Source: Aldersonia kunmingensis (GTDB taxonomy: Bacteria > Actinomycetota > Actinomycetes > Mycobacteriales > Mycobacteriaceae). Taken from it: 64,000 bases of DNA. Under the pieces are notes generated by a model, which saw nothing but the letters and a program-made list of their open reading frames with translations, was not told the origin of the DNA and did no database searches. Numbering within the stretch: the stretch's first letter is position 1; every line of letters begins with the position of its first letter. A program made the position numbers and the translations under genes. The DNA lies in assembly GCF_001646865.1 (NCBI RefSeq), contig NZ_LRRB01000042.1:1-64000 (forward strand). The letters are read 5' to 3'. This document shows, piece by piece, positions 16,443 through 24,863 of the stretch.

Positions 16443-17710
16443 ACAGACTCAAGAGCATCCCGCGCCAATGGATCGCCGCCGTCGTGATTGTGGTGGTCGC
16501 GATCGCCGCGATCACGATTTCCTACAACGTCTGGCAGGCACTGCGCTTCGATAAGGTCACCGCGCACTTCACCGGTGCGACCGGGCTCTACCCGGGCGAC
16601 GATGTGCGTGTGCTCGGCGTGAAGGTCGGCAAGGTGGACGACATCTCGCCCGGCGAGGACTCCACCACTGTCACGATGTCGCTGGACAGCAACGTCAAGG
16701 TCCCGGCCGACGCGCGGGCGGTGATCATCGCGCAGTCGCTCGTGTCCGGCCGCTTTGTGCAGCTGGCGCCGGTGTACGTCGATGGGCCGACGCTCGAAGA
16801 CGGCGACGATATCCCGTTGGAGCGCACCGCGGTTCCGGTGGAATGGGACGAGATCAAGACTGAGCTGACCAAGCTGTCCACTGAGCTCGGCCCGCAGGCC
16901 AACGGTGAACAGGGCTCGTTCGGCAACTTCGTCGACGCGGCCGCGGACAACCTTGCCGGTGGCAACGCCGAGTCGCTCAACTCGACTCTGACCGAGCTTT
17001 CGCGCGCGATGGGTATGTTCTCCGACAAGCGTGAGGACCTGTTCGCGACCGTCCGCAACTTGCAGGTCTTCGTGTCGGCGCTGGCCAACAGCAACGAGCA
17101 GATCGTCCAGTTCGGTGGCCGGCTGGCATCGGTTTCCGATGTGCTGGCGTCGAGTTCGGACGAGCTGGGTCAGGCACTCAACGATCTCGATGTCGCGATC
17201 GTGGAGGTGCAGCGGTTCATCAACGACAACAATGACCGACTCACCACCGGCGTCGACCAGTTGGGACAGGCCACAAAGGTTCTCGTGGACAAGCGGCCCG
17301 AACTCGAGCAGGTGCTGCATATCGCGCCGAACGCGCTCGCGAACTTCTACAACATCTATATGCCCGCGACGGGATCGCTGGTGGGCGTGATCGGCCTCAA
17401 CGAAATCGCCAACCCGGTCGCGTTCCTGTGCGGCGCTATCGAGGGCACCGAGACCAACGATTCCCAGCGCTCGGCCGATCTGTGCCGCCAGTTCCTGGCG
17501 CCGATCTTCCAATCGGTCATCGTCAACTACCCGCCGATCCTGACCAATGTGGCCAGCAACGTTGCTGCGTTCCCGGACCAGATCGTGTACCAGCCGCCGA
17601 GCGTGCGGAACGAGGTTTCGCCCGAGGCGAGGGCCGCGACGCCGCCCACGACGCCGGCGTCGGGTGCAACGGATCTCGGTTCGCTGATGTTGCCGGGAGG
17701 TGGACGGTGA
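16439..17710 (+). CDS. mce4D: Mce4D, MlaD-domain component
   Basis: An Mce-family protein of 423 residues. Anchor about 10-32 (WIAAVVIVVVAIAAITISY), MlaD domain (FTGATGLYPGDDVRVLGVKV) and a helical region with SDKREDLFATVRNLQVFVSA. Its Ala/Pro/Thr-rich C-terminal tail (about 395-423) resembles the disordered tails of MceD proteins. Four-base overlaps link it to both neighbours. Confidence 0.93.
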   Translation: MNRLKSIPRQWIAAVVIVVVAIAAITISYNVWQALRFDKVTAHFTGATGLYPGDDVRVLGVKVGKVDDISPGEDSTTVTMSLDSNVKVPADARAVIIAQSLVSGRFVQLAPVYVDGPTLEDGDDIPLERTAVPVEWDEIKTELTKLSTELGPQANGEQGSFGNFVDAAADNLAGGNAESLNSTLTELSRAMGMFSDKREDLFATVRNLQVFVSALANSNEQIVQFGGRLASVSDVLASSSDELGQALNDLDVAIVEVQRFINDNNDRLTTGVDQLGQATKVLVDKRPELEQVLHIAPNALANFYNIYMPATGSLVGVIGLNEIANPVAFLCGAIEGTETNDSQRSADLCRQFLAPIFQSVIVNYPPILTNVASNVAAFPDQIVYQPPSVRNEVSPEARAATPPTTPASGATDLGSLMLPGGGR

Positions 17711-18972
17711 TCCGCACGATCTCGAGGTCGCGCCGCGCTGCGAGCGTGACCCTGGTTGCCACGGCCGTGGTGCTCGGCACCGCGGGCTGTGAGTGGACCG
17801 GCCTGAACTCGCTACCGTTGCCCGGTGCCGAGGGGACCGGCGAGGGCGCGTACGAAGTGATGATTCAGATGCCGAATGTCACGACACTGACCCAGAATTC
17901 GCCGGTCCGCGTCAACGACGTGACGGTGGGCTCGGTCTCGAAGATCGAGGTACAGGACTGGCACGCGCTGGTCACGGTGAAGCTCGACGGCGACGTCCAG
18001 CTGCCGGCCAACACGACCGCGAAGATCGGCCAGACCAGCCTCCTCGGCTCCAATCACGTCGAGCTGGCACCGCCGGTCGATCAGCCGGCCGAGGGCACGC
18101 TCGAACCCGGCGACACAATCCCCCTCGATCGGGCAAGCGTCTTCCCGACCACGGAGCAGACGCTGTCCTCGCTGTCGGTCGTGCTCAACGGCGGCGGCTT
18201 GGCGCAGCTGCAGGACATCACGCACGAGCTGAACGCGGCGCTGGACGGCCGCGCGGGAGATGTGCGGGAGCTGTTCCCGCAGTTGAACGAGCTCGTCACG
18301 CGCCTCGATGACCAGAGCGCCGACATCGTCGCCGCACTCGATGGACTCGATCGCCTGTCGGTGGAGTTCGCCGCTCAGCAGGACACCATTGCCACCGCGC
18401 TGGACCAGATCCCGCCCGCGCTGCAGGTGCTCGTCGCGCAGCAGCAGAACATCTCGGATGCGGTGATCGCGTTCGGGCGGCTGAGCGAGACCGTCAACTC
18501 GGTGCTCGACCAGACCGGCGATAATCTCCAGGCCGACATCGAAGACCTGGAGCCGATTGTCACCGCGCTCAACCGGACTGGCACCAAGCTGATCGAGGCA
18601 CTGCCCGCTCTGATCACGTTCCCGTTCCCGATCACCAACATGGACAAGTGGCTTTTGGGCGATTACGCGAACCTGGTGATCAATATCGACCTGACCAACC
18701 AGCGTCTCGACTCCAACTTCCTGACCGGAACCGGGCTCGGTGGCCGCCTGGGCGGCATCGAGGGTCTGGTCGGTACGACGGCGACCGACACCGCGGGACG
18801 GGCGACCGACCCGGTGCAGGGACCGCTGCAGACCACCACCGCGGCGGCGCCCAGCCCTAATGCCCCTGCGCCGCTGAATATTCCGGGTCTGCCGCCGATC
18901 CCCGGTCTGACCGCTCCGCTGCCAGGCGCGGAGCCTGCGCAGCGACCAGAAGGCACTGGAGGTGCTCGGTGA
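17707..18972 (+). CDS. mce4E: Mce4E lipoprotein (LprN-like)
   Basis: The lipoprotein subunit, 421 residues from GTG 17707. A signal peptide with the lipobox LGTAGC places the acylated Cys near residue 29, as expected for MceE. An MlaD domain (MIQMPNVTTLTQNSPVRVND) and helical region follow, then a Pro/Ala-rich end. The start overlaps the mce4D stop (GTGA). In M. tuberculosis the matching protein is LprN. Confidence 0.93.
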   Translation: MIRTISRSRRAASVTLVATAVVLGTAGCEWTGLNSLPLPGAEGTGEGAYEVMIQMPNVTTLTQNSPVRVNDVTVGSVSKIEVQDWHALVTVKLDGDVQLPANTTAKIGQTSLLGSNHVELAPPVDQPAEGTLEPGDTIPLDRASVFPTTEQTLSSLSVVLNGGGLAQLQDITHELNAALDGRAGDVRELFPQLNELVTRLDDQSADIVAALDGLDRLSVEFAAQQDTIATALDQIPPALQVLVAQQQNISDAVIAFGRLSETVNSVLDQTGDNLQADIEDLEPIVTALNRTGTKLIEALPALITFPFPITNMDKWLLGDYANLVINIDLTNQRLDSNFLTGTGLGGRLGGIEGLVGTTATDTAGRATDPVQGPLQTTTAAAPSPNAPAPLNIPGLPPIPGLTAPLPGAEPAQRPEGTGGAR

Positions 18973-20390
18973 ACCTGACCCGGTTCGTACGCGGGCAGCT
19001 GCTCGTCTTCTCGGTGCTGACCGTCATCGGTTTGATCGTGATGAGCATCGTCTACATCGGCGTTCCCGCGATGCTCGGCTTCGGCCGCTACTCGGTGACT
19101 GTGGAACTCGCCGCGACCGGCGGGCTCTACCCGCACGCCAACGTGGCCTACCGCGGCACCAATATCGGCAAGGTCGAAGAGGTGCGGCTGACCCCGGTCG
19201 GCGTCGACGCCAAGTTGTCGCTCGACAGCAGCTACGACATCCCCGAAGACGTCGAAGCGTGGGTGAAGAGCGTTTCGGCCGTCGGTGAGCAGTACGTCGA
19301 CCTCATCCCGAAGAGCTCAGGTGGGCCGTACCTGTCGCAGGGTGACGTGATCCCGGTGCAGGACACGAAGTTGCCGCAGGACGTCGGGCCGATGCTCGAC
19401 CAGGCCGACCGGCTGCTGCAGAGCGTCAAGGACACCCGCCTGCAGGAACTCGTCGACAGCGCTTTTGTCGCGTTCAACGGGACCGGACCGGACCTGCAGC
19501 GGCTGCTCGATTCGGCCACCCTGCTCATCCAGGAAGCCGACGAGAACGTCGACCAGACGAAGATCCTGATCGACCAGATCGGTCCGTTGCTCGACACGCA
19601 GGTCGAAAGCAGCGATGCGATCCGTTCGTGGACCGCAGACCTCGTTCGGTTCACCGATCAGCTTCGCATCAGCGATCCGCAGTTGCGCTCGCTCATGGAG
19701 AACGGGCCGTCCGCGGCTGCCGACGCGAACCGGCTGTTCCAGGAGTTGCAGCCGACGCTGCCGCTGCTGCTGGGGAACCTGGTGAGCGTGGGACAGGTCG
19801 CGGCGACCTACAACGCCAGTCTCGAGCAGGTCCTGGTGATCTACCCGCCGCTGATTGCGGCGCTGACCACGGCCCTGCGCGGCGATCCCCAGAATGGCGC
19901 CATGGCGGACTTCCACCTGTCGGTGGGCGATCCACCGGCCTGCACTACCGGCTTCCTGCCGCCGAGCGCATGGCGTTCGCCGACGGACTTCAGCGTCCCG
20001 GAGACGCCGCCGGGCCTGTATTGCAAGACGCCGCAGGACAGCAAGTTCGTGGTGCGCGGCGCACGCAACACACCCTGCATGGAAGTACCCGGTAAGCGGG
20101 CCGCCACCGTGGAGCAATGCAGGAGCCCCGAGGGCTTCCAGCCGGAGGGCACCAACCCCCCGATCCAGAAGCCGCCCGCGCCCGGCGTGGCGCCTAGTTC
20201 CTACACTGGGCCGAAAGCCACGGATCGACCGGCTGCCGACCAACCCAGAACAGGAGCACGTCAGTACGACCCAACGTCCGGTACGTACGTCGGCCCCGAC
20301 GGACGCACCTACAGCCAGCCCAACCTCGCCTCGGGTACCCCCAAGGCGGTCTCGGACTGGCAGACGTTGATGACGGAACAGCAGGGATGA
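18969..20390 (+). CDS. mce4F: Mce4F, MlaD-domain component
   Basis: The last and largest Mce subunit, 473 residues from GTG 18969. Anchor about 9-33, MlaD domain (LAATGGLYPHANVAYRGTNI), helical domain, and a long hydrophilic Pro-rich tail (about 385-473) with a DPTSGTYVGPDGRTYSQ segment typical of MceF ends. The start overlaps the mce4E stop and the stop overlaps mam4A (ATGA). Confidence 0.93.
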   Translation: MNLTRFVRGQLLVFSVLTVIGLIVMSIVYIGVPAMLGFGRYSVTVELAATGGLYPHANVAYRGTNIGKVEEVRLTPVGVDAKLSLDSSYDIPEDVEAWVKSVSAVGEQYVDLIPKSSGGPYLSQGDVIPVQDTKLPQDVGPMLDQADRLLQSVKDTRLQELVDSAFVAFNGTGPDLQRLLDSATLLIQEADENVDQTKILIDQIGPLLDTQVESSDAIRSWTADLVRFTDQLRISDPQLRSLMENGPSAAADANRLFQELQPTLPLLLGNLVSVGQVAATYNASLEQVLVIYPPLIAALTTALRGDPQNGAMADFHLSVGDPPACTTGFLPPSAWRSPTDFSVPETPPGLYCKTPQDSKFVVRGARNTPCMEVPGKRAATVEQCRSPEGFQPEGTNPPIQKPPAPGVAPSSYTGPKATDRPAADQPRTGARQYDPTSGTYVGPDGRTYSQPNLASGTPKAVSDWQTLMTEQQG

Positions 20391-21124
20391 CGGAAAGCAA
20401 CGACAGCGAACAGCAATCCGATGGTCGGCTGCGGCGACGAGCCGTCCGCCGATCGGGTCCGCCCGTCGATGAGACCGGTGGGGCCGTGGAGGCCGCGCCG
20501 ATCGAGTCGGTGAAAGCCACGCCGTCCGAGGCGGCAGCGGCCACCTCGGCGGTCGAGAATCCTCCGGCTGAAACGCCTCCGCCCGGCGACACCGCTTCGG
20601 TCGAGGCGGTTGCCGACGAGGGTGATTCCGGCTCCGGCAGGCGCGGGCTGCAGCTCGTGGGTCTGATCGCCGCAGTGGTCGTGCTGCTCGGCCTGCTCGG
20701 AACCACCGGCTGGCTGGCGTACGAGAAGCAGCAGGCCGACGCGCTCGACCAGAAGCGCAACGAGTTCATCGAGGCGGCGAAGGTCTCCGCAACGAACCTG
20801 ACCAGCATTCACGTCGACACCGCCAAGGACGACGTGCAGCGAATCCTGGACAACGCCACCGGCGAGTTCAAGGAGGAGTTCGACGGCCGCGTGGAGCCAT
20901 TCGTCAGCGTGGTCACCGAAGCCAAGGTGAACACCGACGGTGAGGTGCTCGAGGCCGGCCTGGAGAGCGAAGCCGGTGACACCGGAAACGTGCTTGTCGC
21001 GGTGCGCTCGATGGTGACGAACGCCGGCACCGACAAGCCGCAGCCGCGTGACTTCCGGCTCCGGATCACCATCGTCGAAGAGAACGATCGGATGATGACC
21101 TCGAAGGTGGAGTTCGTCGCGTGA
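20387..21124 (+). CDS. mam4A: Mce-associated membrane protein Mam4A
   Basis: A 245-residue protein with an acidic, Pro/Ala-rich cytoplasmic N-terminus (1-80), one membrane segment (about 88-108, LIAAVVVLLGLLGTTGWLAY) and an extracytoplasmic NTF2-like domain. It corresponds to Rv3493c of M. tuberculosis. Mas/Mam proteins are thought to stabilise the Mce complex. Overlapping start and stop codons tie it to mce4F and mam4B. Confidence 0.88.
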   Translation: MTESNDSEQQSDGRLRRRAVRRSGPPVDETGGAVEAAPIESVKATPSEAAAATSAVENPPAETPPPGDTASVEAVADEGDSGSGRRGLQLVGLIAAVVVLLGLLGTTGWLAYEKQQADALDQKRNEFIEAAKVSATNLTSIHVDTAKDDVQRILDNATGEFKEEFDGRVEPFVSVVTEAKVNTDGEVLEAGLESEAGDTGNVLVAVRSMVTNAGTDKPQPRDFRLRITIVEENDRMMTSKVEFVA

Positions 21125-21633
21125 GTACCGAAACCACCAACAAGAAGCCGAATAAGTCCCGGCGGATCGTCTTTGCCGTCCTCGGCGTCCTGATCGTCGC
21201 CGCGGCCATTGCGGTCGGATTCCTGGTGCCGGGCTACCTGGACAACCAGGCAACCGAAGACGCGCGCGTGGCGGCACCCGAGGCGGCGGCACGCCAGGCG
21301 GAGGCGATGCTTGGCTACCAGTTCGACACCGTCGAGGCCGAGCTGCCGAAGGCCGCGGACGGGCTGACCGGGGACTTCAAGGACGAGTACGCGCAGCTCA
21401 TCAACGAGGTGATCATTCCGGGCGCCAAGGAGAAGCAGCTGACCGTCAAGGTCTCCGTCCAGGCCAAGGGCGTCGTGAACGCGTCACCCGACGACGTGAC
21501 GGTGCTGCTGTTCGTCAACCAGGTGACCACCGGTAAGGACACCCCGCAGGCAGTGGCCTCCGGCAGCCGGATCCGGATGAACATGCACAAGGAAGACGGC
21601 GTCTGGCTCACCTCGGAGTTGACTCCGCTGTAG
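21121..21633 (+). CDS. mam4B: Mce-associated membrane protein Mam4B
   Basis: A 170-residue protein with one N-terminal membrane segment (about 15-38) and a periplasmic NTF2-like domain. It matches the Rv3492c position and architecture. The GTG start overlaps the mam4A stop. It is the last gene of the mce4 operon; a nested hairpin follows within 15 bp. Confidence 0.88.
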   Translation: MSTETTNKKPNKSRRIVFAVLGVLIVAAAIAVGFLVPGYLDNQATEDARVAAPEAAARQAEAMLGYQFDTVEAELPKAADGLTGDFKDEYAQLINEVIIPGAKEKQLTVKVSVQAKGVVNASPDDVTVLLFVNQVTTGKDTPQAVASGSRIRMNMHKEDGVWLTSELTPL

Positions 21634-21646
21634 AAGGCTCCAACCG

Positions 21647-21712
21647 ATCGCGCACCTTCTGTGGTCAGCGCGCATGCCCAGGCGTGCGCGGCGACCCGAG
21701 AAGGTGCGCGAT
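21647..21712. repeat. Nested palindrome between convergent mce4 operon and otsA (dispersed element, copy 1)
   Basis: Outer arms ATCGCGCACCTTCT and AGAAGGTGCGCGAT pair exactly over 14 bp (21647-21660 with 21699-21712). Inside them a second stem, GCGCGCATGCC against GGCGTGCGCG, pairs around a two-base loop (21668-21691). A second copy of the same design lies at 58708-58769. Here it probably ends transcription from both sides. Confidence 0.8.
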
Positions 21713-21724
21713 TGTGTTTGGCCG

Positions 21725-23194
21725 CTAGTTCTGCTGCGGGTCCAGTTCGGGGCTGCCCATCAGTGCCTGCCCCGCGATGCCGCCGTGCGTGAGGGTGTCC
21801 AGGAACGCGCGGGCCCACAAATCCACATCGTGGGTCAGGACCTGACGGCGCATCGACCGCATCCGCTTGCGACCGTCGTACTTGTCTTGCTCGATCGCCG
21901 CCACCATCGCGTCCTTCACGCCTTCGAGGTCGTGCGGATTGCATTGGTATGCCTGACGTAGTTCGGCGGCGGCCCCGGTGAACTCGCTGAGCACGAGCGC
22001 GCCCCCGAGGTCGGAGCGGCACGCGACGTACTCCTTCGCGACCAGGTTCATGCCGTCGCGCAGCGGGGTGACCAGCATGACGTCTGCGGCAACGTACGAC
22101 GCGATCAGTTCGTCGCGCGGCACGGGCTTGTGCATGTAGTGCACGACCGGGTGCCCGACCCTGCTGAATTCGCCGTTGATCCGCCCGACCTGGCGTTCGA
22201 TGTCGCCGCGCATCTGAATGTAGCTTTCGACGCGCTCCCGGCTCGGCGTCGCGAGCTGGATCATCACGGTCTTCTCGGGGTCGACCCGGCCCTCCTCGAG
22301 AAGTTCGAGTAGCGCGTTCAGGCGGACGTCGATGCCCTTGGTGTAATCGAGCCGGTCCACGCCGAGCATGATCGTCGTCGGATTGCCAAGTTCTGTGCGC
22401 ATCTCCCGGGCGCGGCGGCGCACGCTGCTCCGCCGCGACGATTCGTCAAGGGTGCCGGAGTCGATCGAGATCGGGAACGCGCCGACCCGCACGGTTCGGA
22501 ATCCGACCTGTACGACGCCGAAACGCGACCGCACACCCACGTTGCCCCGTGAGGTGGACTGCCCCGCGAGCCTTTTGGCCAGGTAGAGGAAGTTCTGGGC
22601 GCCGCCGGGGAGGTGAAAGCCGATCAGATCGGCACCGAGCAGTCCCTCCACGATCTCGGTCCGCCACGGCAGCTGCATGAACAGCTCGACCGGCGGGAAC
22701 GGGATGTGCAGGAAGAAGCCGATGGTGAGGTCCGGACGCAGCATGCGCAGCATCTTGGGCACGAGCTGGAGCTGGTAGTCCTGGATCCACACCGTGGCGT
22801 TCTGTGCCGCGACCTTTGCGGTTTCCTCCGCGAACCGCCGGTTGACCTCGACGTAGGCCTTCCACCATTGGCGGTGGTAGGTCGGGCGCACGATCAACTC
22901 GTGATACAGCGGCCACAGGGCTGCGTTGGAAAAGCCCTCGTAGTAGTCCGCGACCTCCGCTGAACTCAGCGGGACCGGGTACAGCTCGAGGCCGTCCTGG
23001 ACGATCGGTTCAACCTCTACGTCGGGTACTCCCGGCCATCCGATCCAGGCACCCTTGTTGCTGCGCAGGATGGGTTCCAGCGCCGTGACGAGTCCGCCGG
23101 GGCTGCGCTTCCAGCGGGTGGAGCCGTCGGGCAGAGTTTCGAGGTCGACGGGCAGTCGATTGGCCACGACGACGAAATCCGAGCCTTTGGGCAC
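21725..23194 (-). CDS. otsA: Trehalose-6-phosphate synthase OtsA
   Basis: A GT20 glycosyltransferase of 489 residues. It makes trehalose-6-phosphate from glucose-6-phosphate and a nucleotide-diphosphate glucose, feeding trehalose for osmoprotection and mycolate carriers. It shows the N-terminal [10 protein letters not shown], the [11 protein letters not shown] loop, [24 protein letters not shown] and the late [12 protein letters not shown] motif. Its position after the mce4 operon in convergent orientation is the same as in M. tuberculosis (Rv3490). Confidence 0.95.
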   Translation of the reverse strand: MPKGSDFVVVANRLPVDLETLPDGSTRWKRSPGGLVTALEPILRSNKGAWIGWPGVPDVEVEPIVQDGLELYPVPLSSAEVADYYEGFSNAALWPLYHELIVRPTYHRQWWKAYVEVNRRFAEETAKVAAQNATVWIQDYQLQLVPKMLRMLRPDLTIGFFLHIPFPPVELFMQLPWRTEIVEGLLGADLIGFHLPGGAQNFLYLAKRLAGQSTSRGNVGVRSRFGVVQVGFRTVRVGAFPISIDSGTLDESSRRSSVRRRAREMRTELGNPTTIMLGVDRLDYTKGIDVRLNALLELLEEGRVDPEKTVMIQLATPSRERVESYIQMRGDIERQVGRINGEFSRVGHPVVHYMHKPVPRDELIASYVAADVMLVTPLRDGMNLVAKEYVACRSDLGGALVLSEFTGAAAELRQAYQCNPHDLEGVKDAMVAAIEQDKYDGRKRMRSMRRQVLTHDVDLWARAFLDTLTHGGIAGQALMGSPELDPQQN

Positions 23195-23260
23195 CTTGTT
23201 CCTCGCTGATTCGGAGGGCTAGCGCACGGAGTCCCCGCGCACGCGAAGCGGCGGAGCGAA

Positions 23261-23431
23261 CTACTCGGAGCGGTTGATCGGTCCAATCCCCAGCATCGCG
23301 AGCAGCATGCGGCACTCCTCGGCGTCTTCTGCGTACGCGGCTACGACGCGCTGCGCCTGGCGGGCGGTCTCGTCCGCAACGGGTTCGAGTTCGCCGTCTG
23401 CGATGTCTTGAGCCGTCGTGTTCGCGGCCAT
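23261..23431 (-). CDS. Small conserved acidic protein upstream of otsA
   Basis: A 56-residue frame, MAANTTAQDIADGELEPVAD at the start and MLLAMLGIGPINRSE at the end. The ATG at 23431 is preceded on the same strand by AAGGAA at suitable spacing. It reads in the same direction as otsA and ends 66 bp before the otsA start, so the two may form an operon. M. tuberculosis has a similarly small unknown gene (Rv3489) at this position; a relation is inferred from position and size. The middle (ETARQAQRVVAAYAEDAEEC) looks helical. Function unknown. Confidence 0.7.
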   Translation of the reverse strand: MAANTTAQDIADGELEPVADETARQAQRVVAAYAEDAEECRMLLAMLGIGPINRSE

Positions 23432-23638
23432 GATGTTCCTTCCGGTTGCTCGGGGCTAGCCCCGAGCATTATCGAATTGCCCAACGACTCTATGAGATAC
23501 GCGGCCTCGATTGCCACTCCCCGTCGATGGTTTCGCAGGTTGCCCGCTCGCGTGCCCGGTTGGCGGACTCTCCGAAGACGCGATACGGCGGTGAACTACG
23601 GTTGATTGGCTACGTTCCATGCGCAGAAAGGACCCTTG

Positions 23639-24442
23639 ATGCCGGTCGCAACGGTCAATGGGATTGGACTGAACTACCAGGTCAAAGGGTCCGGCCCGCT
23701 CGTCGTCCTGGTGATGGGCACGGGCAGTCCGGGCCGGGTGTGGGATCTGCACCAGACGCCCGCGCTGGTCGCCGCCGGATATCAGGTGTGCACCTTCGAC
23801 AACCGGGGCATCGCACCGTCGTTCGAAAGCCCGAACGGCATCACGATCGAGGATCTTGTCGCCGATACCGCGGCGCTCATCAAGCACCTCGATTCCGGGC
23901 CTGCTCTGATCGCCGGTACGTCGATGGGTGCGCGGGTGACCCAGGAACTGGCGTTGGCGCATCCAGGCCTGGTTCGTAAGGCGGTATTCATGGCCGGGCA
24001 TGCGCGGCTCGATCAGTTCCAGAAGACGCTCTCGCTGGGTGAGCACGATCTCGACGCCATGGGCGTCTCGCTCCCGCCGAAGTACGACGCGGCCGTTACC
24101 GCAGTGATGAATCTGTCGCCGGCAACGCTGGCCGACCCGCGTGGCGCGCAGGACTGGCTGGATCTGTTCGAGTTCTCGGGCGGGCGGGTTTCCCCTGGCG
24201 TGCGTGCGCAGCGGCGGATGGACCACGAGTTCAACCGTGTCACCGCGTACCGGTCGATCACGGTGCCGTGCCTGTCAGTGGGATTCGCCGACGACCGGAT
24301 GATCCCGCCGTATCTGTCCAAGGAGGTGGCGGAAGCGATCCCCAGAGCGCAGTATGTGGAGATTCCGGACACCGGGCATTTCGGCTATCTGGAGCGGCCG
24401 GCGGAGGTCAATAAGGTCCTGCTCGACTTCTTCTCCGAATAG
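23639..24442 (+). CDS. Alpha/beta hydrolase
   Basis: A 267-residue alpha/beta-hydrolase-fold protein. The oxyanion region is VVLVMGTGSPG, the nucleophile elbow GTSMGA puts Ser near residue 102, an acid is likely in GFADDRM, and the catalytic His is in DTGHFGY. The start is ATG 23639 with GAAAGGA eight bases upstream; a longer frame begins at 23606 but lacks a good ribosome site. It resembles the 3-oxoadipate enol-lactonase/bromoperoxidase-like group. The substrate is unknown. It stands alone, divergent from the small gene upstream of otsA. Confidence 0.85.
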   Translation: MPVATVNGIGLNYQVKGSGPLVVLVMGTGSPGRVWDLHQTPALVAAGYQVCTFDNRGIAPSFESPNGITIEDLVADTAALIKHLDSGPALIAGTSMGARVTQELALAHPGLVRKAVFMAGHARLDQFQKTLSLGEHDLDAMGVSLPPKYDAAVTAVMNLSPATLADPRGAQDWLDLFEFSGGRVSPGVRAQRRMDHEFNRVTAYRSITVPCLSVGFADDRMIPPYLSKEVAEAIPRAQYVEIPDTGHFGYLERPAEVNKVLLDFFSE

Positions 24443-24498
24443 GCTGAGTGGATAATGCGAAACCATGCGCACCGACTGGGTCGGCTGCGCACCCTTGC

Positions 24499-24517
24499 TT
24501 AGGTTGCACTAACCTGA
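24499..24517. promoter_or_regulatory. IdeR/DtxR iron box upstream of the mbtH-like gene
   Basis: The 19-bp site TTAGGTTGCACTAACCTGA matches the IdeR consensus TTAGGTTAGGCTAACCTAA at 15 positions and is symmetric about its centre. It lies about 100 bp before the MbtH-like start. Iron-dependent repression is therefore expected. Confidence 0.8.
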
Positions 24518-24615
24518 AATTGGCCGCGTCATATTGTTAACGCAGTCCTTGCTACGGTCGAACAATAAGAGCGAGAGACCTCGAAGAACAGGGTCTCGAG
24601 ACGAGTTGAGGTGAA

Positions 24616-24852
24616 ATGAGCACTAACCCGTTCGACGACGAAGACGGTCGCTTCTACGTTTTGGTGAACGACGAGGACCAGCACTCGCTGTGGCCGACGT
24701 TTGCCGACGTTCCCGAGGGCTGGCGTGTCGTGTTCGGTGAGGACACCCGCGCGGCGTGCCTCGAGTACGTCGAGGCGAACTGGACTGACATGCGTCCGAA
24801 GAGCCTCCGCGAGGCGATGGCCGCCGACGAGGCTGCCCGCGCCGGCTCGTAG
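24616..24852 (+). CDS. mbtH: MbtH-like protein
   Basis: A 78-residue MbtH-family protein with the signature [17 protein letters not shown] at the start, HSLWPTF, VPEGW and the closing [14 protein letters not shown]. MbtH proteins bind and stabilise the adenylation domains of nonribosomal peptide synthetases, often for siderophores. No synthetase gene lies in this window, so it is an orphan acting in trans. The iron box upstream supports a siderophore role. The ATG has GAGGTGAA just before it. Confidence 0.93.
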   Translation: MSTNPFDDEDGRFYVLVNDEDQHSLWPTFADVPEGWRVVFGEDTRAACLEYVEANWTDMRPKSLREAMAADEAARAGS

Positions 24853-24863
24853 ACCGAGCACAA

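Noticed and set aside
21647-21712. The nested palindrome as the terminal repeat of an insertion sequence
   Set aside because: No transposase frame or target duplication is associated with either copy.
24499-24852. A siderophore gene cluster around mbtH
   Set aside because: No peptide synthetase, salicylate gene or siderophore transporter is present on either side; only the single MbtH-like gene can be supported.
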